Positions 24,862 through 34,619 of a stretch of DNA of 64,000 nucleotides are shown one piece after another (the first letter of the stretch is position 1; each line of letters opens with the position of its first letter). The position numbers and the translations under genes are program-made. This stretch comes from Marmoricola sp. OAE513 (lineage in GTDB: Bacteria > Actinomycetota > Actinomycetes > Propionibacteriales > Nocardioidaceae): the NCBI RefSeq assembly GCF_040546585.1, contig NZ_JBEPOC010000001.1:3596001-3660000 (forward strand). Reading direction: 5' to 3'. The notes beneath the pieces were generated by a model. It worked only from the letters and a program-made list of their open reading frames with translations. It was not told where the DNA came from and did not search any database.

Positions 24862-25408
24862 ATGAGTCGCGGATCCGTCGAGGGTTACCTGGACACGCTG
24901 ATCCGCGACATCCCGGACTTCCCGAAGACGGGAGTGCTGTTCAAGGACATCACCCCGCTGCTGGCCGACCACGACGGTTTCACCGCGATCATCGAGGCAC
25001 TGGCCGATGCCGGGCGCGACGCGTCCGGCACGACCGTCGTCGACAAGGTGATCGGGATGGAGGCGCGCGGCTTCATCCTCGCCGCTCCGGTGGCGCTGGC
25101 GCTCGGCGTCGGGTTCGTGCCGGTGCGCAAGGCCGGCAAGCTGCCGGCCGAGTGCTACACCGTCAGCTACGAGCTGGAGTACGGCGAGGCCACCCTGGAG
25201 ATGCACACCGACGCGCTAACGCCGGGGGAGCGGGTCCTGCTCGTCGACGACGTGCTCGCCCACCGGAGGCACTGCGGCGGCGACCCAGAAGATGGTCGGG
25301 TACGCCGAGGCCGAGGTGACCGCGCTCGCCGTCCTGATGGAGCTGTCGTTCCTGCACGGACGCAACGCCCTCGGTCCGACGCCGTTGCACGCACTCCGCA
25401 CGCTGTGA
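24862..25408 (+). CDS. apt: adenine phosphoribosyltransferase with internal frameshift
   Basis: Salvages adenine to AMP using PRPP. The first part reads in frame 1 ([51 protein letters not shown]) up to the PRPP loop LLVDDVLA. At about 25261 an extra C moves the true frame to frame 2, which continues with [19 protein letters not shown] and ends LHALRTL at 25406-25408. Corrected length is about 181 aa, normal for Apt. The uncorrected frame gives a nonsense Arg-rich tail that runs past the proper end. The frameshift hits the catalytic loop, so if real the enzyme would be dead; a sequencing error is more likely. Position between secF and relA is conserved. Confidence 0.88.
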
Positions 25409-25422
25409 CTCCGCCTGCCCAC

Positions 25423-25428
25423 TAGACT
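25423..25428 (+). promoter_or_regulatory. -10 box TAGACT, likely leaderless relA transcript
   Basis: TAGACT ends six bases before the relA ATG at 25435; no ribosome-binding site lies between. Confidence 0.55.
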
Positions 25429-25434
25429 CGGTTC

Positions 25435-27771
25435 ATGGCGGAGGAACGGGTGGTCTCGGAGACGGAGCCGCTCGCGCCTGCAGTCCCGCCGGTCTCCTCC
25501 GGAGTCCCGGTCAGCCTCAGCGGCGGCCGCGGCGTCCGTGCCCGGCTGGCGCGGATCGGCACCAGCAAGCAGACCGGGAACCCCGAGCTGGAGCCGTTGT
25601 TCCGCGCCGTGCGGGCGAACCACCCGAAGGCCGACCTGGCACTCCTCGAGCGCGCCTACGCCACGGCCGAGCTCCACCACCGCGGCCAGATGCGCAAGAG
25701 CGGGGACCCGTACATCACCCACCCGCTCGCGGTGACCACGATCCTCGCCGACATCGGCATGACCGAGCCGACGCTGGTGGCCTCGCTCCTGCACGACACC
25801 GTCGAGGACACGCCGTACACGCTGGACCAGCTCCGCAAGGACTTCGGCGACGAGGTGGCGCTGCTGGTCGACGGCGTGACCAAGCTGGACAAGGTCAAGT
25901 ACGGCGACTCCGCGCAGTCCGAGACCATCCGCAAGATGATCGTGGCGATGAGCCAGGACATCCGCGTCCTCGTCATCAAGCTCGCCGACCGGCTGCACAA
26001 CATGCGCACGCTGCGCTACGTCAAGGCCGAGACCCAGGAGCGCAAGTCCCGCGAGACCCTGGAGATCTTCGCGCCGCTGGCCCACCGCCTGGGTATGAAC
26101 ACGATCAAGTGGGAGCTCGAGGACCTGGCCTTCGCCACCCTGCACCCCAAGATCTACGACGAGATCGTCCGGATGGTCGCCGAGCGCTCGCCCTCGCGCG
26201 ACCAGTTCATGCGCCAGGTCATCGAGGTCGTCGAGACCGACCTGAAGGCCGCGAAGATCAAGGCCCGCGTCACTGGTCGGCCGAAGCACTACTACTCGAT
26301 CTACCAGAAGATGATCCACGGGGGCCGCGAGTTCACCGACATCTACGACCTGGTCGGCATCCGGATCCTCGTCGACAGCGACCCGGACTGCTACGGCGTC
26401 CTCGGTGTGCTGCACAACCGCTGGAACCCGATCCCGGGACGCTTCAAGGACTTCGTGGCGATGCCGAAGTTCAACATGTACCAGTCCCTGCACACCACGG
26501 TGATCGGCCCCGAGGGCAAGGCCGTCGAGATGCAGGTGCGGACCTTCTCCATGCACCGCCGCGCCGAGTACGGCGTCGCAGCGCACTGGAAGTACAAGGA
26601 GGACACCCGCGCCGGGGTGGACACCGACAAGTCGTTGGCCGACACCGCTTCGCAGGACATGCCCTGGGTGCGGCAGCTGCTCGACTGGCAGAACGAGGTC
26701 GAGGACCCGGGCGAGTTCCTGGAGTCGCTGCGCTTCGAGATCAACGCCGCCGAGGTGTACGTCTTCACCCCGCGCGGAGACGTGATCGGGCTGCCGATCG
26801 GCTCGACGGCGATCGACTTCGCCTACGCGGTCCACACCGAGGTCGGCCACCACACCATCGGTGCCCGGGTGAATGGTCGCCTCGTCCCGCTGGAGTCCAA
26901 GCTCGAGCACGGCGACGTCGTCGAGGTCTTCACGTCCAAGTCGCCGAACGCCGGTCCGAGCCGCGACTGGCTCGGCTTCGTGAAGTCGCCCCGCGCCCGC
27001 AGCAAGATCCGGCACTGGTTCACCAAGGAGCGCCGCGAAGAGGCGATCGAGCACGGCAAGGACGACATCGCCCGTCTGATGCGCAAGGAGGGTGTCTCCC
27101 TCAAGCGCGTGATGACGCACGAGTCGCTGACCCAGGTCGCCAACGAGTTCCGGCTCGCCGACGTCTCCGCCCTGTACGCCGCCGTGGGGGAGGGCAACCT
27201 CGGCGCCCAGGCCGTCGTCCGCAAGGTCATGGAGATCTTCGGTGGCGCCGAGGGAGCCGCTGAGGACCTCGCCGAGGCCGTGACGATCACCCGGCCACGG
27301 CGTGCCCCCAAGGTCACCGGCGACTCCGGTGTCATCGTCACCGGGATGACCGGCGACGTCCTGGTCAAGCTGGCCAAGTGCTGTACGCCGGTGCCCGGCG
27401 ACGACATCCTCGGCTTCGTCACCCGTGGAGCCGGCGTCTCCGTGCACCGCAAGGACTGCACCAACGCCAAGGACCTGCTGTCCCAGCCCGAGCGTCTCGT
27501 CGACATCGAGTGGGCCCCCACCTCGTCAAGCACCTTCCTCGTCCAGATCATGGTCGAGGCCCTCGACCGCGCCCGCCTCCTCAGCGACATCACCCTGGTG
27601 CTGTCAGACCAGCACGTGAACATCCTCAGCGCCTCGTTGAACACCACTCGCGACCGCGTCGCCAAAAGCAAGTTCACCTTCGAGATGGGCGACCCCAAGC
27701 ACCTCGGCGCAATCCTCAAGGCAGTTCGCTCGATTGACGGCGTGTTCGACGCCTACCGAGTCACCCACTGA
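25435..27771 (+). CDS. relA: bifunctional (p)ppGpp synthetase/hydrolase
   Basis: 778-aa Rel enzyme that makes and breaks the stringent-response alarmone. Order: short disordered start, HD hydrolase ([29 protein letters not shown], about 80-210), synthetase (about 280-400; [32 protein letters not shown]), TGS domain ([22 protein letters not shown]), zinc-finger/helical region ([21 protein letters not shown]), and ACT domain at the end. The hydrolase HD motif is present, so it is the single bifunctional actinobacterial type. A 32-bp repeat array starts three bases after the stop. Confidence 0.97.
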   Translation: MAEERVVSETEPLAPAVPPVSSGVPVSLSGGRGVRARLARIGTSKQTGNPELEPLFRAVRANHPKADLALLERAYATAELHHRGQMRKSGDPYITHPLAVTTILADIGMTEPTLVASLLHDTVEDTPYTLDQLRKDFGDEVALLVDGVTKLDKVKYGDSAQSETIRKMIVAMSQDIRVLVIKLADRLHNMRTLRYVKAETQERKSRETLEIFAPLAHRLGMNTIKWELEDLAFATLHPKIYDEIVRMVAERSPSRDQFMRQVIEVVETDLKAAKIKARVTGRPKHYYSIYQKMIHGGREFTDIYDLVGIRILVDSDPDCYGVLGVLHNRWNPIPGRFKDFVAMPKFNMYQSLHTTVIGPEGKAVEMQVRTFSMHRRAEYGVAAHWKYKEDTRAGVDTDKSLADTASQDMPWVRQLLDWQNEVEDPGEFLESLRFEINAAEVYVFTPRGDVIGLPIGSTAIDFAYAVHTEVGHHTIGARVNGRLVPLESKLEHGDVVEVFTSKSPNAGPSRDWLGFVKSPRARSKIRHWFTKERREEAIEHGKDDIARLMRKEGVSLKRVMTHESLTQVANEFRLADVSALYAAVGEGNLGAQAVVRKVMEIFGGAEGAAEDLAEAVTITRPRRAPKVTGDSGVIVTGMTGDVLVKLAKCCTPVPGDDILGFVTRGAGVSVHRKDCTNAKDLLSQPERLVDIEWAPTSSSTFLVQIMVEALDRARLLSDITLVLSDQHVNILSASLNTTRDRVAKSKFTFEMGDPKHLGAILKAVRSIDGVFDAYRVTH

Positions 27772-27773
27772 CC

Positions 27774-28059
27774 GCCGAGCGGGCCCAGATGTCCCGCCGG
27801 TGACTGCCGAGCGGTCGCAGATGTCCCGCCCGTGACTGCCGAGCGGTCGCAGATGTCCCGCCCGTGACTGCCGAGCGGTCGTAGATGTCGCGGTGGGGGC
27901 GGGACCTCACGGGACCTTCACCGGTCGGCGTACGCGGGGTGGTGCATCTCAGCCCGGTCGGCGTACGTGGGTGGGACATCTGTGCCCGGTCGGCGTACGT
28001 GGGTGGGACATCTGTGCCCGGTCGGCGTACGTGGGTGGGACATCTGTGCCCGGTCGGCG
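27774..28059. repeat. 32-bp tandem-repeat array in two inverted blocks (locus 2)
   Basis: It fills almost the whole 293-base gap between convergent relA and the DUF349 gene. Forward units of 32 bp start at 27774, 27806 and 27838, with a degraded one at 27870. After a 23-base centre, opposite-orientation units start at 27923 (33 bp), 27956, 27988 and 28020, with a partial one ending near 28059. All carry the core CAGATGTCCC or its complement. Within a block the units are nearly identical; between blocks the last eight or so bases differ. Same family as 2371-2616. Confidence 0.92.
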
Positions 28060-28064
28060 CAGCT

Positions 28065-29306
28065 TTAGCTGAACTCGGAAGCTGTCTGCTTGGCCATCTC
28101 GAGGAATGCCCGCCGTGATTCCAGGTTCTCCTCGAGGTCCTTGACCTTCTTGGCGTCGCCGGCGGCCCTGGCCTTCTCGAGGTCGACCTCGATCTTGTCG
28201 ATGGCGTCCTGGAGCTGTCCGACCATGCCGTCCGCGCGGGCGGACTTCTCGGGGTCGGACTTCTTCCACTGGTCGTCCTCGAGGTTGCGGATCTCCTGCT
28301 CGACCTTGCGGATGCGCGCTTCGAGAGACTTCATCTTGTCGCGGGGGACCTTGCCGGCGGCTTCCCAGCGCTCGCCGATGTCGCGGAACGCCTTCTTCGC
28401 GGCGGCGAGGTCGGTGATCGGGAGCAGGGCCTCTGCTTCGACGAGGAGGGCCTCCTTGACGACGGCGTTGGCGGCGAACTCCTCGTCGATCTTGGCGTTG
28501 TCCGCGTCGCGGGCGCCGAAGAACGTGTCCTGGGCGCCGCGGAAGCGCTTCCACAGCTCGTCGTCGACGTCCTTGGGCGCGGGGCCGGCGGCCTTCCACT
28601 CGGCCATCAGGTTCCGGTACTTGGTGGCGGTGGGGCCCCACTCGGTGGAGTCGGCGAGGGCCTCGGCCTCCTTGACCAGGCGCTCCTTGACGACGCGGGC
28701 GCTGTCGCGCTGCTCGGACAGCACGGCGAAGTGCGCCTTGCGGGCCCGGGTGTACGTCGTACGGGCGCCCGAGAAGCGGTGCCAGAGCTCGTCGTCGGCC
28801 GCCTTCTCGAGACGGGGGAGCTCCTTCCACTCGGCGAGCAGGTCGCGCAGCCGGTTGGCGCCGTTGCGCCAGTCCTTGCCGGAGGCGATCTTCTCGGCCT
28901 CGGTGACGATCGCGTTCTTGCGGGTGCGGGACTCCTCGACCTTGGCCGACCGCTCCGCGCGACGCTTCTCGCGCTGCAGGCCGATGATCGGCTTGAGCGC
29001 GTTCAGGCGGGAGTTGAGGGCCGTGATGTCACCGACGGCGTGCGGCTCGACGAGCTGCTCGGCGATCCGGGCGATCGACGCGGTCGCCTCGTCGGGGGCC
29101 ATCGCGCCACCGCGGACCCGCTGCTCGAGGAGCTGCACCTCGAAGGCCAGACCCTCGTAGCGGTTGGTGTAGAAGGCGAGCGCCTCCTCGGGCGTCCCCT
29201 CCGGGTACTGACCGACGACCCGTTCCTCGTCGCCGATCCGGACGTAAACGGTCCCGTCCGCGTCGACGCGGCCGAAACTGCTGTGGTCGTTGCCCTGCGC
29301 GGTCAC
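28065..29306 (-). CDS. DUF349-domain protein
   Basis: 413-aa acidic, largely alpha-helical cytoplasmic protein. At least three DUF349 repeats are visible, each with the pattern LLAEWKELPRLEKAADDELW / LMAEWKAAGPAPKDVDDELW / RWEAAGKVPRD. The C-terminus (about 320-400) is predicted coiled coil. GTG start at 29306. It is regularly found beside relA in actinobacteria; function is unknown. Convergent to relA, separated only by the repeat array. Confidence 0.85.
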   Translation of the reverse strand: MTAQGNDHSSFGRVDADGTVYVRIGDEERVVGQYPEGTPEEALAFYTNRYEGLAFEVQLLEQRVRGGAMAPDEATASIARIAEQLVEPHAVGDITALNSRLNALKPIIGLQREKRRAERSAKVEESRTRKNAIVTEAEKIASGKDWRNGANRLRDLLAEWKELPRLEKAADDELWHRFSGARTTYTRARKAHFAVLSEQRDSARVVKERLVKEAEALADSTEWGPTATKYRNLMAEWKAAGPAPKDVDDELWKRFRGAQDTFFGARDADNAKIDEEFAANAVVKEALLVEAEALLPITDLAAAKKAFRDIGERWEAAGKVPRDKMKSLEARIRKVEQEIRNLEDDQWKKSDPEKSARADGMVGQLQDAIDKIEVDLEKARAAGDAKKVKDLEENLESRRAFLEMAKQTASEFS

Positions 29307-29400
29307 TGCTGACCCCTTCGTCTGATGATCGCTCGTCGAGCGCCTGCTGCGGGTTCATCGTAGCCATACCCGTGCCGAGCGCGCCGGGAGCGCGGGCCAG

Positions 29401-29446
29401 TAGGCTGAGCGCTGTACGCCCACCACCCGAGCAGGAGAGAACTCAG
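29401..29446 (+). promoter_or_regulatory. promoter region of the MBL-hisS-aspS operon
   Basis: A TAGGCT -10 lies at about 29401-29406 in the 139-base divergent gap. The GTG start at 29446 is preceded by a CAGGAGAG ribosome-binding site, so this transcript has a leader of about 35 bases. Confidence 0.45.
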
Positions 29447-30162
29447 TGCTGATCGCAGGCTTCCCAGCCGGGCCGTGGGGCACCAACTGCTACGTCGTGG
29501 CGACCGGACCGGGCACCGAGTGCGTGGTCATCGACCCCGGCAAGGACGCCGCGGAGGGCGTTGACGCCTTGGTCCGGGAGCACAACCTGAAGCCGGTCTC
29601 GGTGCTGGTCACCCACGGGCACGTCGACCACATGTGGTGCGTCGCCCCGGTCGCGGGCACCTACGACGCGACCGCCTACATCCACCCCAACGACCGGCAC
29701 CTGCTCGCGAACCCAATGGCCGGGATGTCCGCGGAGACGACCGCGATGATGCTGGGCGGCAAGTACGAGTTCGCCGAGCCGGACAACGTCGAGGAGATCG
29801 GGGACGGTCGCACCCTGGAGCTGGCCGGGCTCGAGTTCCTGGTCGACCACACGCCCGGGCACACCGAGGGCTCCATCGTGTTCCGCACGCCGTACGAGGA
29901 CCAGGGCATCGCCGAGGTGATGTTCTCCGGCGACCTGCTCTTCGCCGGCTCGATCGGGCGCACCGACCTGCCCGGCGGGTCGCACCCGACGATGCTCAAC
30001 AGCCTGCGCACCAAGGTGCTGCCGCTGGCCGACAACATCGTCGTGCTCCCCGGTCACGGTGAGCAGACCTCGATCGGCCAGGAGCGCGCCACCAACCCGT
30101 TCCTGCTCGACCTGATCGACGAGTCCGGGAACCCGACCTCTCCGATCACCCGGGGCTTGTGA
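29446..30162 (+). CDS. metallo-beta-lactamase-fold hydrolase (glyoxalase II-like)
   Basis: 238 aa. The zinc motif THGHVDH gives H-x-H-x-D-H, with later ligands in DHTPGHTEGS, FSGDLLFAGSIGRTD and LPGHGEQTS. It resembles hydroxyacylglutathione hydrolases and occupies the place of M. tuberculosis Rv2581c, next to hisS. The true thioester substrate in an organism lacking glutathione is not known; a mycothiol thioester is a possibility. The stop overlaps the hisS start. Confidence 0.9.
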   Translation: MLIAGFPAGPWGTNCYVVATGPGTECVVIDPGKDAAEGVDALVREHNLKPVSVLVTHGHVDHMWCVAPVAGTYDATAYIHPNDRHLLANPMAGMSAETTAMMLGGKYEFAEPDNVEEIGDGRTLELAGLEFLVDHTPGHTEGSIVFRTPYEDQGIAEVMFSGDLLFAGSIGRTDLPGGSHPTMLNSLRTKVLPLADNIVVLPGHGEQTSIGQERATNPFLLDLIDESGNPTSPITRGL

Positions 30163-31544
30163 TGAGCAGACCCACGCCGCTCAGCGGCTACCCCGAGCTG
30201 CTGCCCGCACAGCGGTCGGTGGAGACCCACGTGCTCGCGACGCTGGCACAGACCTTCGAGCTGCACGGGTTCGCGAACATCGAGACCCGCGCCGTCGAGC
30301 CGCTGGACCAGCTGCTCCGCAAGGGCGACACCTCCAAGGAGGTCTACGTCCTGCGCAGGCTCCAGGCGGAGAAGGAGGACAAGGGCGGTACCGACAACTC
30401 GGGTATCGGCCTGCACTTCGACCTGACCGTCCCGTTCGCCCGCTACGTGCTGGAGAACGCCGGCAAGCTCGAGTTCCCGTTCCGGCGCTACCAGATCCAG
30501 AAGGCGTGGCGCGGCGAGCGGCCCCAGGACGGCCGGTACCGCGAGTTCACCCAGGCCGACATCGACATCGTCGGCGTGGGGGAGCTCCCGTTCCACCACG
30601 ACACCGAGATCGCCCGGGTGATGGTCGACGCCCTGCGTCGGGTCGCGACGTCGATCGGCCTGCCGGGCTTCCGCCTGCAGGTGAACAACCGCAAGCTCAT
30701 CCAGGGCTTCTACCAGGGCCTCGGCATCACCGATGTCGACGAGGCGATGCGCCTCATCGACAAGCTCGACAAGGTGCCCGCCGAGAAGATCCGCGAGCAG
30801 CTGCTCGGTGCCGGGCTCACCCCGGAGCAGGCGGCAGGATGCCTCTCGCTCGCCTCGATCCGCACGACTGATGACTCCTTCGTCGCGCAGGTGCGTGCCC
30901 TGGGTGTCAACGACGCCCTGCTGGACGAGGGGCTCGAGGAGCTCGCGGCCCTGGTCAACGGCTGTGCGGGTCTGGTCAGCGAGTCCGTCTCCATCGAGGC
31001 CGACCTGACGATCGCGCGCGGACTGGACTACTACACCGGCACCGTCTTCGAGACCCGACTGGTCGGGAACGAAGCGCTCGGCTCGATCTGCTCCGGAGGT
31101 CGGTACGACGCCCTCGCGAACGACGGCCGCACCACCTATCCCGGCGTCGGCATCTCGCTCGGCGTCAGCCGCCTGCTCGTGCCGCTGCTGAACAAGGGCG
31201 AGCTGGTCGCCGACCGCTCGGTGCCCAGTGTCGTCCTCGTCGCCCTGACCGACGAGGACAGCCGCGTCGCCAGCGACGACCTGGCCACGCAGCTGCGCGC
31301 GAACGGCATCGCCTGCGAGGTGGCGGCCTCGGCCGCGAAGTTCGGCAAGCAAATCCGGTACGCCGAGCGTCGCGGCATCCCGTACGTTCTGTTCTCGACC
31401 GAGGACGGGCCCCAGATCAAGGACATCCGCAGCGGTGACCAGGTCGCCGTGGACGTCACGACGTGGTCCCCGCCCGTCGAGGACCTCAAGCCCCGCATCA
31501 GGGTTTCGATAAGCTCAACCACCGATAGAGAGAAGACCCAGTGA
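30162..31544 (+). CDS. hisS: histidyl-tRNA synthetase
   Basis: 460-aa class II synthetase with histidine-specific boxes: [13 protein letters not shown] (motif 2 area), [26 protein letters not shown] and GGRYDAL, and an anticodon domain at the end. ATG at 30162 chosen (TGATG overlap); a GTG three bases earlier is also possible. The last residues (about [11 protein letters not shown]) come from a REP-like palindrome at 31502-31525 that has become the end of the gene. The stop overlaps aspS by four bases. Confidence 0.96.
   Translation: MSRPTPLSGYPELLPAQRSVETHVLATLAQTFELHGFANIETRAVEPLDQLLRKGDTSKEVYVLRRLQAEKEDKGGTDNSGIGLHFDLTVPFARYVLENAGKLEFPFRRYQIQKAWRGERPQDGRYREFTQADIDIVGVGELPFHHDTEIARVMVDALRRVATSIGLPGFRLQVNNRKLIQGFYQGLGITDVDEAMRLIDKLDKVPAEKIREQLLGAGLTPEQAAGCLSLASIRTTDDSFVAQVRALGVNDALLDEGLEELAALVNGCAGLVSESVSIEADLTIARGLDYYTGTVFETRLVGNEALGSICSGGRYDALANDGRTTYPGVGISLGVSRLLVPLLNKGELVADRSVPSVVLVALTDEDSRVASDDLATQLRANGIACEVAASAAKFGKQIRYAERRGIPYVLFSTEDGPQIKDIRSGDQVAVDVTTWSPPVEDLKPRIRVSISSTTDREKTQ
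31502..31525 (+). repeat. REP-like palindrome copy at the hisS 3' end
   Basis: GGTTTCGATAAGCTCAACC followed by ACCGA. The reverse complement of 50708-50731 matches it at 18 of 24 positions. The pattern, gtttcga-(c/t)a(a/g)gctcaacc, is one I recall as a scattered palindromic repeat in many high-GC actinobacteria. Confidence 0.6.
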
Positions 31545-33313
31545 TCCGCACCCACGACGCCGGCGCCCTGCGCGCCGAGCACGTCGGCCAGACCGTCACC
31601 CTCGCAGGCTGGGTGGCCAACCGTCGCGATCACGGTGGCGTCGCCTTCATCGACCTGCGCGAGGCCAGCGGGGTGGTCCAGGTGGTCATCCGCGACGAGG
31701 AGATCGCTGGTTCGCTGCGGGCCGAGTACTGCCTGAAGATCACCGGCGAGGTCATCGCCCGCAAGGAGGGGAACGAGAACCCCAACCTCGCGACCGGCGG
31801 GATCGAGGTCGTCGCGTCCGAGGTCGTCGTCCTGAGCGAGGCGGCGCCGCTGCCGTTCCCGATCAGCGACCACGTGGACGTCGGCGAGGAGGCCCGGCTC
31901 AAGCACCGCTACCTCGACCTGCGCCGCAGCGGACCCAACGCGGCGCTCCGCCTGCGCAGCGACGTCAACAAGGCGGCTCGCGAGGTGCTCGGCCGCCACG
32001 ACTTCGTCGAGGTCGAGACGCCGACGCTGACCCGCTCCACGCCGGAGGGGGCTCGGGACTTCCTGGTGCCCGCACGCCTCGCGCCGGGCTCCTGGTACGC
32101 CCTTCCGCAGAGCCCGCAGCTGTTCAAGCAGCTGCTCATGGTCGCTGGCATGGAGCGCTACTACCAGATCGCCCGCTGCTACCGCGACGAGGACTTCCGC
32201 GCCGACCGACAGCCCGAGTTCACCCAGCTCGACCTCGAGATGAGCTTCGTCGAGCAGGACGACGTGATCGCCCTGACCGAGGAGATCCTCACCGCGCTCT
32301 GGAAGCTGATCGGGTACGACGTCCCGACCCCGCTGCCGCGGATGACCTACGCCGAGTCGATGCGGCGCTACGGGTCTGACAAGCCCGACCTGCGTCTGGA
32401 CCTCGAGCTCACCGAGTGCACCGAGTACTTCGCGGACACCACCTTCCGGGTCTTCCAGGCGCCGTACGTCGGTGCCGTCGTGATGCCCGGTGGAGCCAGC
32501 CAGCCGCGCAAGAAGCTGGACGCCTGGCAGGAGTGGGCCAAGCAGCGCGGCGCCAAGGGACTCGCCTACGTCCTCGTCGGCGAGGACGGCGAGCTCGGCG
32601 GCCCGGTCGCCAAGAACCTCACCGAGACCGAGGCCGCCGGCCTGGCCGCGCACGTCGGCGCCAACCCGGGGGACTGCATCTTCTTCGCCGCCGGTGCGGT
32701 GAAGTCCAGCCGGGCCTTGCTCGGTGCTGCCCGCCTGGAGATCGGTCGTCGCTGCGAGCTGATCGACGAGGACGCGTGGAGCTTCCTCTGGGTCGTCGAC
32801 GCGCCGCTCTTCGAACCGGCCGACGACGCGACGGCGTCCGGCGACGTCGCGGTGGGCAGCGGTGCGTGGACGGCGGTGCACCACGCGTTCACATCGCCCA
32901 AGAACCTCGAGGACTTCGACACCGACCCGGGGAACGCGCTCGCCTGGGCCTACGACATCGTCTGCAACGGCAACGAGATCGGTGGCGGCTCGATCCGTAT
33001 CCACCGCGAGGACATCCAGAAGCGGGTTTTCTCGGTGATGGGCATCGGCGAGGAGGAGGCGCAGGAGAAGTTCGGGTTCCTGCTCGACGCCTTCGCCTAC
33101 GGTGCGCCGCCGCACGGCGGACTCGCGCTCGGCTGGGACCGGATCTGCGCGCTTTTGGCCAAGGCGGACTCGATCCGCGACGTCATCGCGTTCCCGAAGA
33201 GCGGTGGCGGCTACGACCCGCTGACCGCGGCTCCGGCGCCGATCACGGCCGCGCAGCGCAAGGAAGCCGGCGTCGACGCGAAGCCGGCGGCCCCCGCTCC
33301 GGCAGAGGCGTGA
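31541..33313 (+). CDS. aspS: aspartyl-tRNA synthetase (probably non-discriminating, Asp/Asn)
   Basis: 590 aa. OB-fold anticodon domain ([20 protein letters not shown]), class II motifs ([56 protein letters not shown]), and the bacterial GAD insertion. An Ala/Pro-rich tail ends the protein. GTG start in overlap with hisS. Most actinobacteria lack AsnRS and rely on a relaxed AspRS with GatCAB; that is not testable here. Confidence 0.96.
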   Translation: MIRTHDAGALRAEHVGQTVTLAGWVANRRDHGGVAFIDLREASGVVQVVIRDEEIAGSLRAEYCLKITGEVIARKEGNENPNLATGGIEVVASEVVVLSEAAPLPFPISDHVDVGEEARLKHRYLDLRRSGPNAALRLRSDVNKAAREVLGRHDFVEVETPTLTRSTPEGARDFLVPARLAPGSWYALPQSPQLFKQLLMVAGMERYYQIARCYRDEDFRADRQPEFTQLDLEMSFVEQDDVIALTEEILTALWKLIGYDVPTPLPRMTYAESMRRYGSDKPDLRLDLELTECTEYFADTTFRVFQAPYVGAVVMPGGASQPRKKLDAWQEWAKQRGAKGLAYVLVGEDGELGGPVAKNLTETEAAGLAAHVGANPGDCIFFAAGAVKSSRALLGAARLEIGRRCELIDEDAWSFLWVVDAPLFEPADDATASGDVAVGSGAWTAVHHAFTSPKNLEDFDTDPGNALAWAYDIVCNGNEIGGGSIRIHREDIQKRVFSVMGIGEEEAQEKFGFLLDAFAYGAPPHGGLALGWDRICALLAKADSIRDVIAFPKSGGGYDPLTAAPAPITAAQRKEAGVDAKPAAPAPAEA

Positions 33314-33374
33314 CGGGGTAGTTCCACCTCTCCTGCAGGCCCGCGGGACGGGTCTAGTCGGGCCGCGATATTGC

Positions 33375-33392
33375 CTGGACAGCCGTGTCCAG
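33375..33392 (+). promoter_or_regulatory. palindrome in the opp upstream region
   Basis: CTGGACA-GCCG-TGTCCAG, perfect arms, in the 203-base region between aspS and oppC. It could be an operator or the aspS terminator. A possible -10 (CATAGAGT) lies near 33432-33439. Nothing else is recognised in this gap. Confidence 0.45.
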
Positions 33393-33516
33393 ATCGTTAC
33401 CGGCCAGTGATCAATCTCGGTAGTTCGCTGGCATAGAGTCGCTCGCGGCGGCGGTCGTGACGACCTCACGGACCGCCGTCGAACCCGTCCGACCGATCCC
33501 GTCGAAGAGGTGCCGA

Positions 33517-34537
33517 GTGTCCTTGTCCGAGTCGCAGTTCGAGTCGACCACGGTGCCGGTCGACCCGCCGACGGAGAAGGCGGTCGAGGGTCGGTCCCCG
33601 ACCCAGCTGGCGATCCGACGGTTCCGCAAGGACAAGCTGTCGATGGTCTCGTTCGGGATCTCCGCGTTCATCGTGCTGTGCGCGGTGATGGCCCCGATCC
33701 TGGTCAAGATGGACGTCATCGACCCGTACACGTTCCACCAGAAGCTGCTCCAGTCCGACGGGTGTCGTGCCGCTCGGCAAGCTCGGCGGCATCGACGGCA
33801 GTCACTGGCTCGGCGTCGAGCCCGGCACCGGCCGGGACATGCTCGCCCGGCTGATGCTCGCGCTGACGTGGTCGCTGGGCATCGCGCTGACGGCCACCCT
33901 GATCACCGTCGTGATCGGCGTCGTGATGGGCATCATCTCCGGGTTCTCCGGCGGCATCGTCGACAACACGGTGGGCCGCTTCATCGACCTCACGCTGTCG
34001 TTCCCGCAGACGATGATGCTGCTCGCGCTCTCCTCGCCCGCGGTGCTGCTGCTGCGCACCAAGGTCTCGGAGTGGCCAGGGCTCGGCCTGCTCTCGGACC
34101 CGGACCGGGCCTCGGGCCTCTACGTGATCATCATCCTGGCGGTCTTCGGCTGGCCGCCGGTGGCCCGCGTCGTGCGCGGCCAGGTGCTCTCCATCCGCGA
34201 GCGCGAGTTCATCGAGGCCGCCAAGCTCATCGGTGCGTCCCGCTCGCGGCTGTACTTCCGCGAGGTGCTGCCGAACCTGTGGGCACCGATCCTCGTCTAC
34301 ACCACCCTGCTGGTGCCGGCGTACATCTCCGCCGAGGCGGCGTTCAGCTTCCTCGGGGTCGGCATCAAGCCGCCCACGCCCACCCTCGGCAACATCCTGG
34401 CCGACTCGGTGAACTACACCAGCGCGGTCCCGATCTTCTTCTTCATGCCGGGCATCGTCCTGGCGCTCACCGTCGTCGTGTTCAACCTCGTCGGCGACGG
34501 TGCCCGAGACGCCCTTGATCCGAAAGCACACCGTTAG
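33517..34537 (+). CDS. oppC: peptide ABC transporter permease, frameshifted
   Basis: Inner-membrane permease of the Dpp/Opp type. The first part in frame 1 has a disordered start, then FRKDKLSMVSFGISAFIVLC (first helix) to about 33760. At the GGG run 33760-33762 the frame moves to frame 2 and continues with PLGKLGGIDGSHWLGVEPGTGRDML, five more helices, and the ATPase-contact EAA loop EFIEAAKLIGASRSRLYF. The join gives a normal permease of about 340 aa. GTG start at 33517 with AGAGG upstream. One base is extra, in the same direction as in thrS and apt. It heads the operon, ahead of the binding protein. Confidence 0.85.
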
Positions 34538-34581
34538 AAAAGACTCAGTACTCCGCCGCCAGAAAGGCGAAGTGCTGCCGA

Positions 34582-34597
34582 CGCCGGGTCACCGGCG
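34582..34597 (+). other. short stem-loop between oppC and oppA
   Basis: CGCCGG-GTCA-CCGGCG lies 22 bases before the oppA ATG in an 82-base gap. Possible mRNA processing or attenuation point. Confidence 0.45.
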
Positions 34598-34619
34598 CCA
34601 AACCGATAGGAGAGAATGG

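Noticed and set aside
24646-25425. A 259-aa version of Apt
   Set aside because: It starts inside secF and ends in a frameshifted nonsense tail; corrected apt is 24862-25408.
27774-28059. Small repeated-peptide ORFs across the second array
   Set aside because: The 32-bp unit is not a multiple of three, so frames drift; there is no ribosome-binding site and no conserved product.
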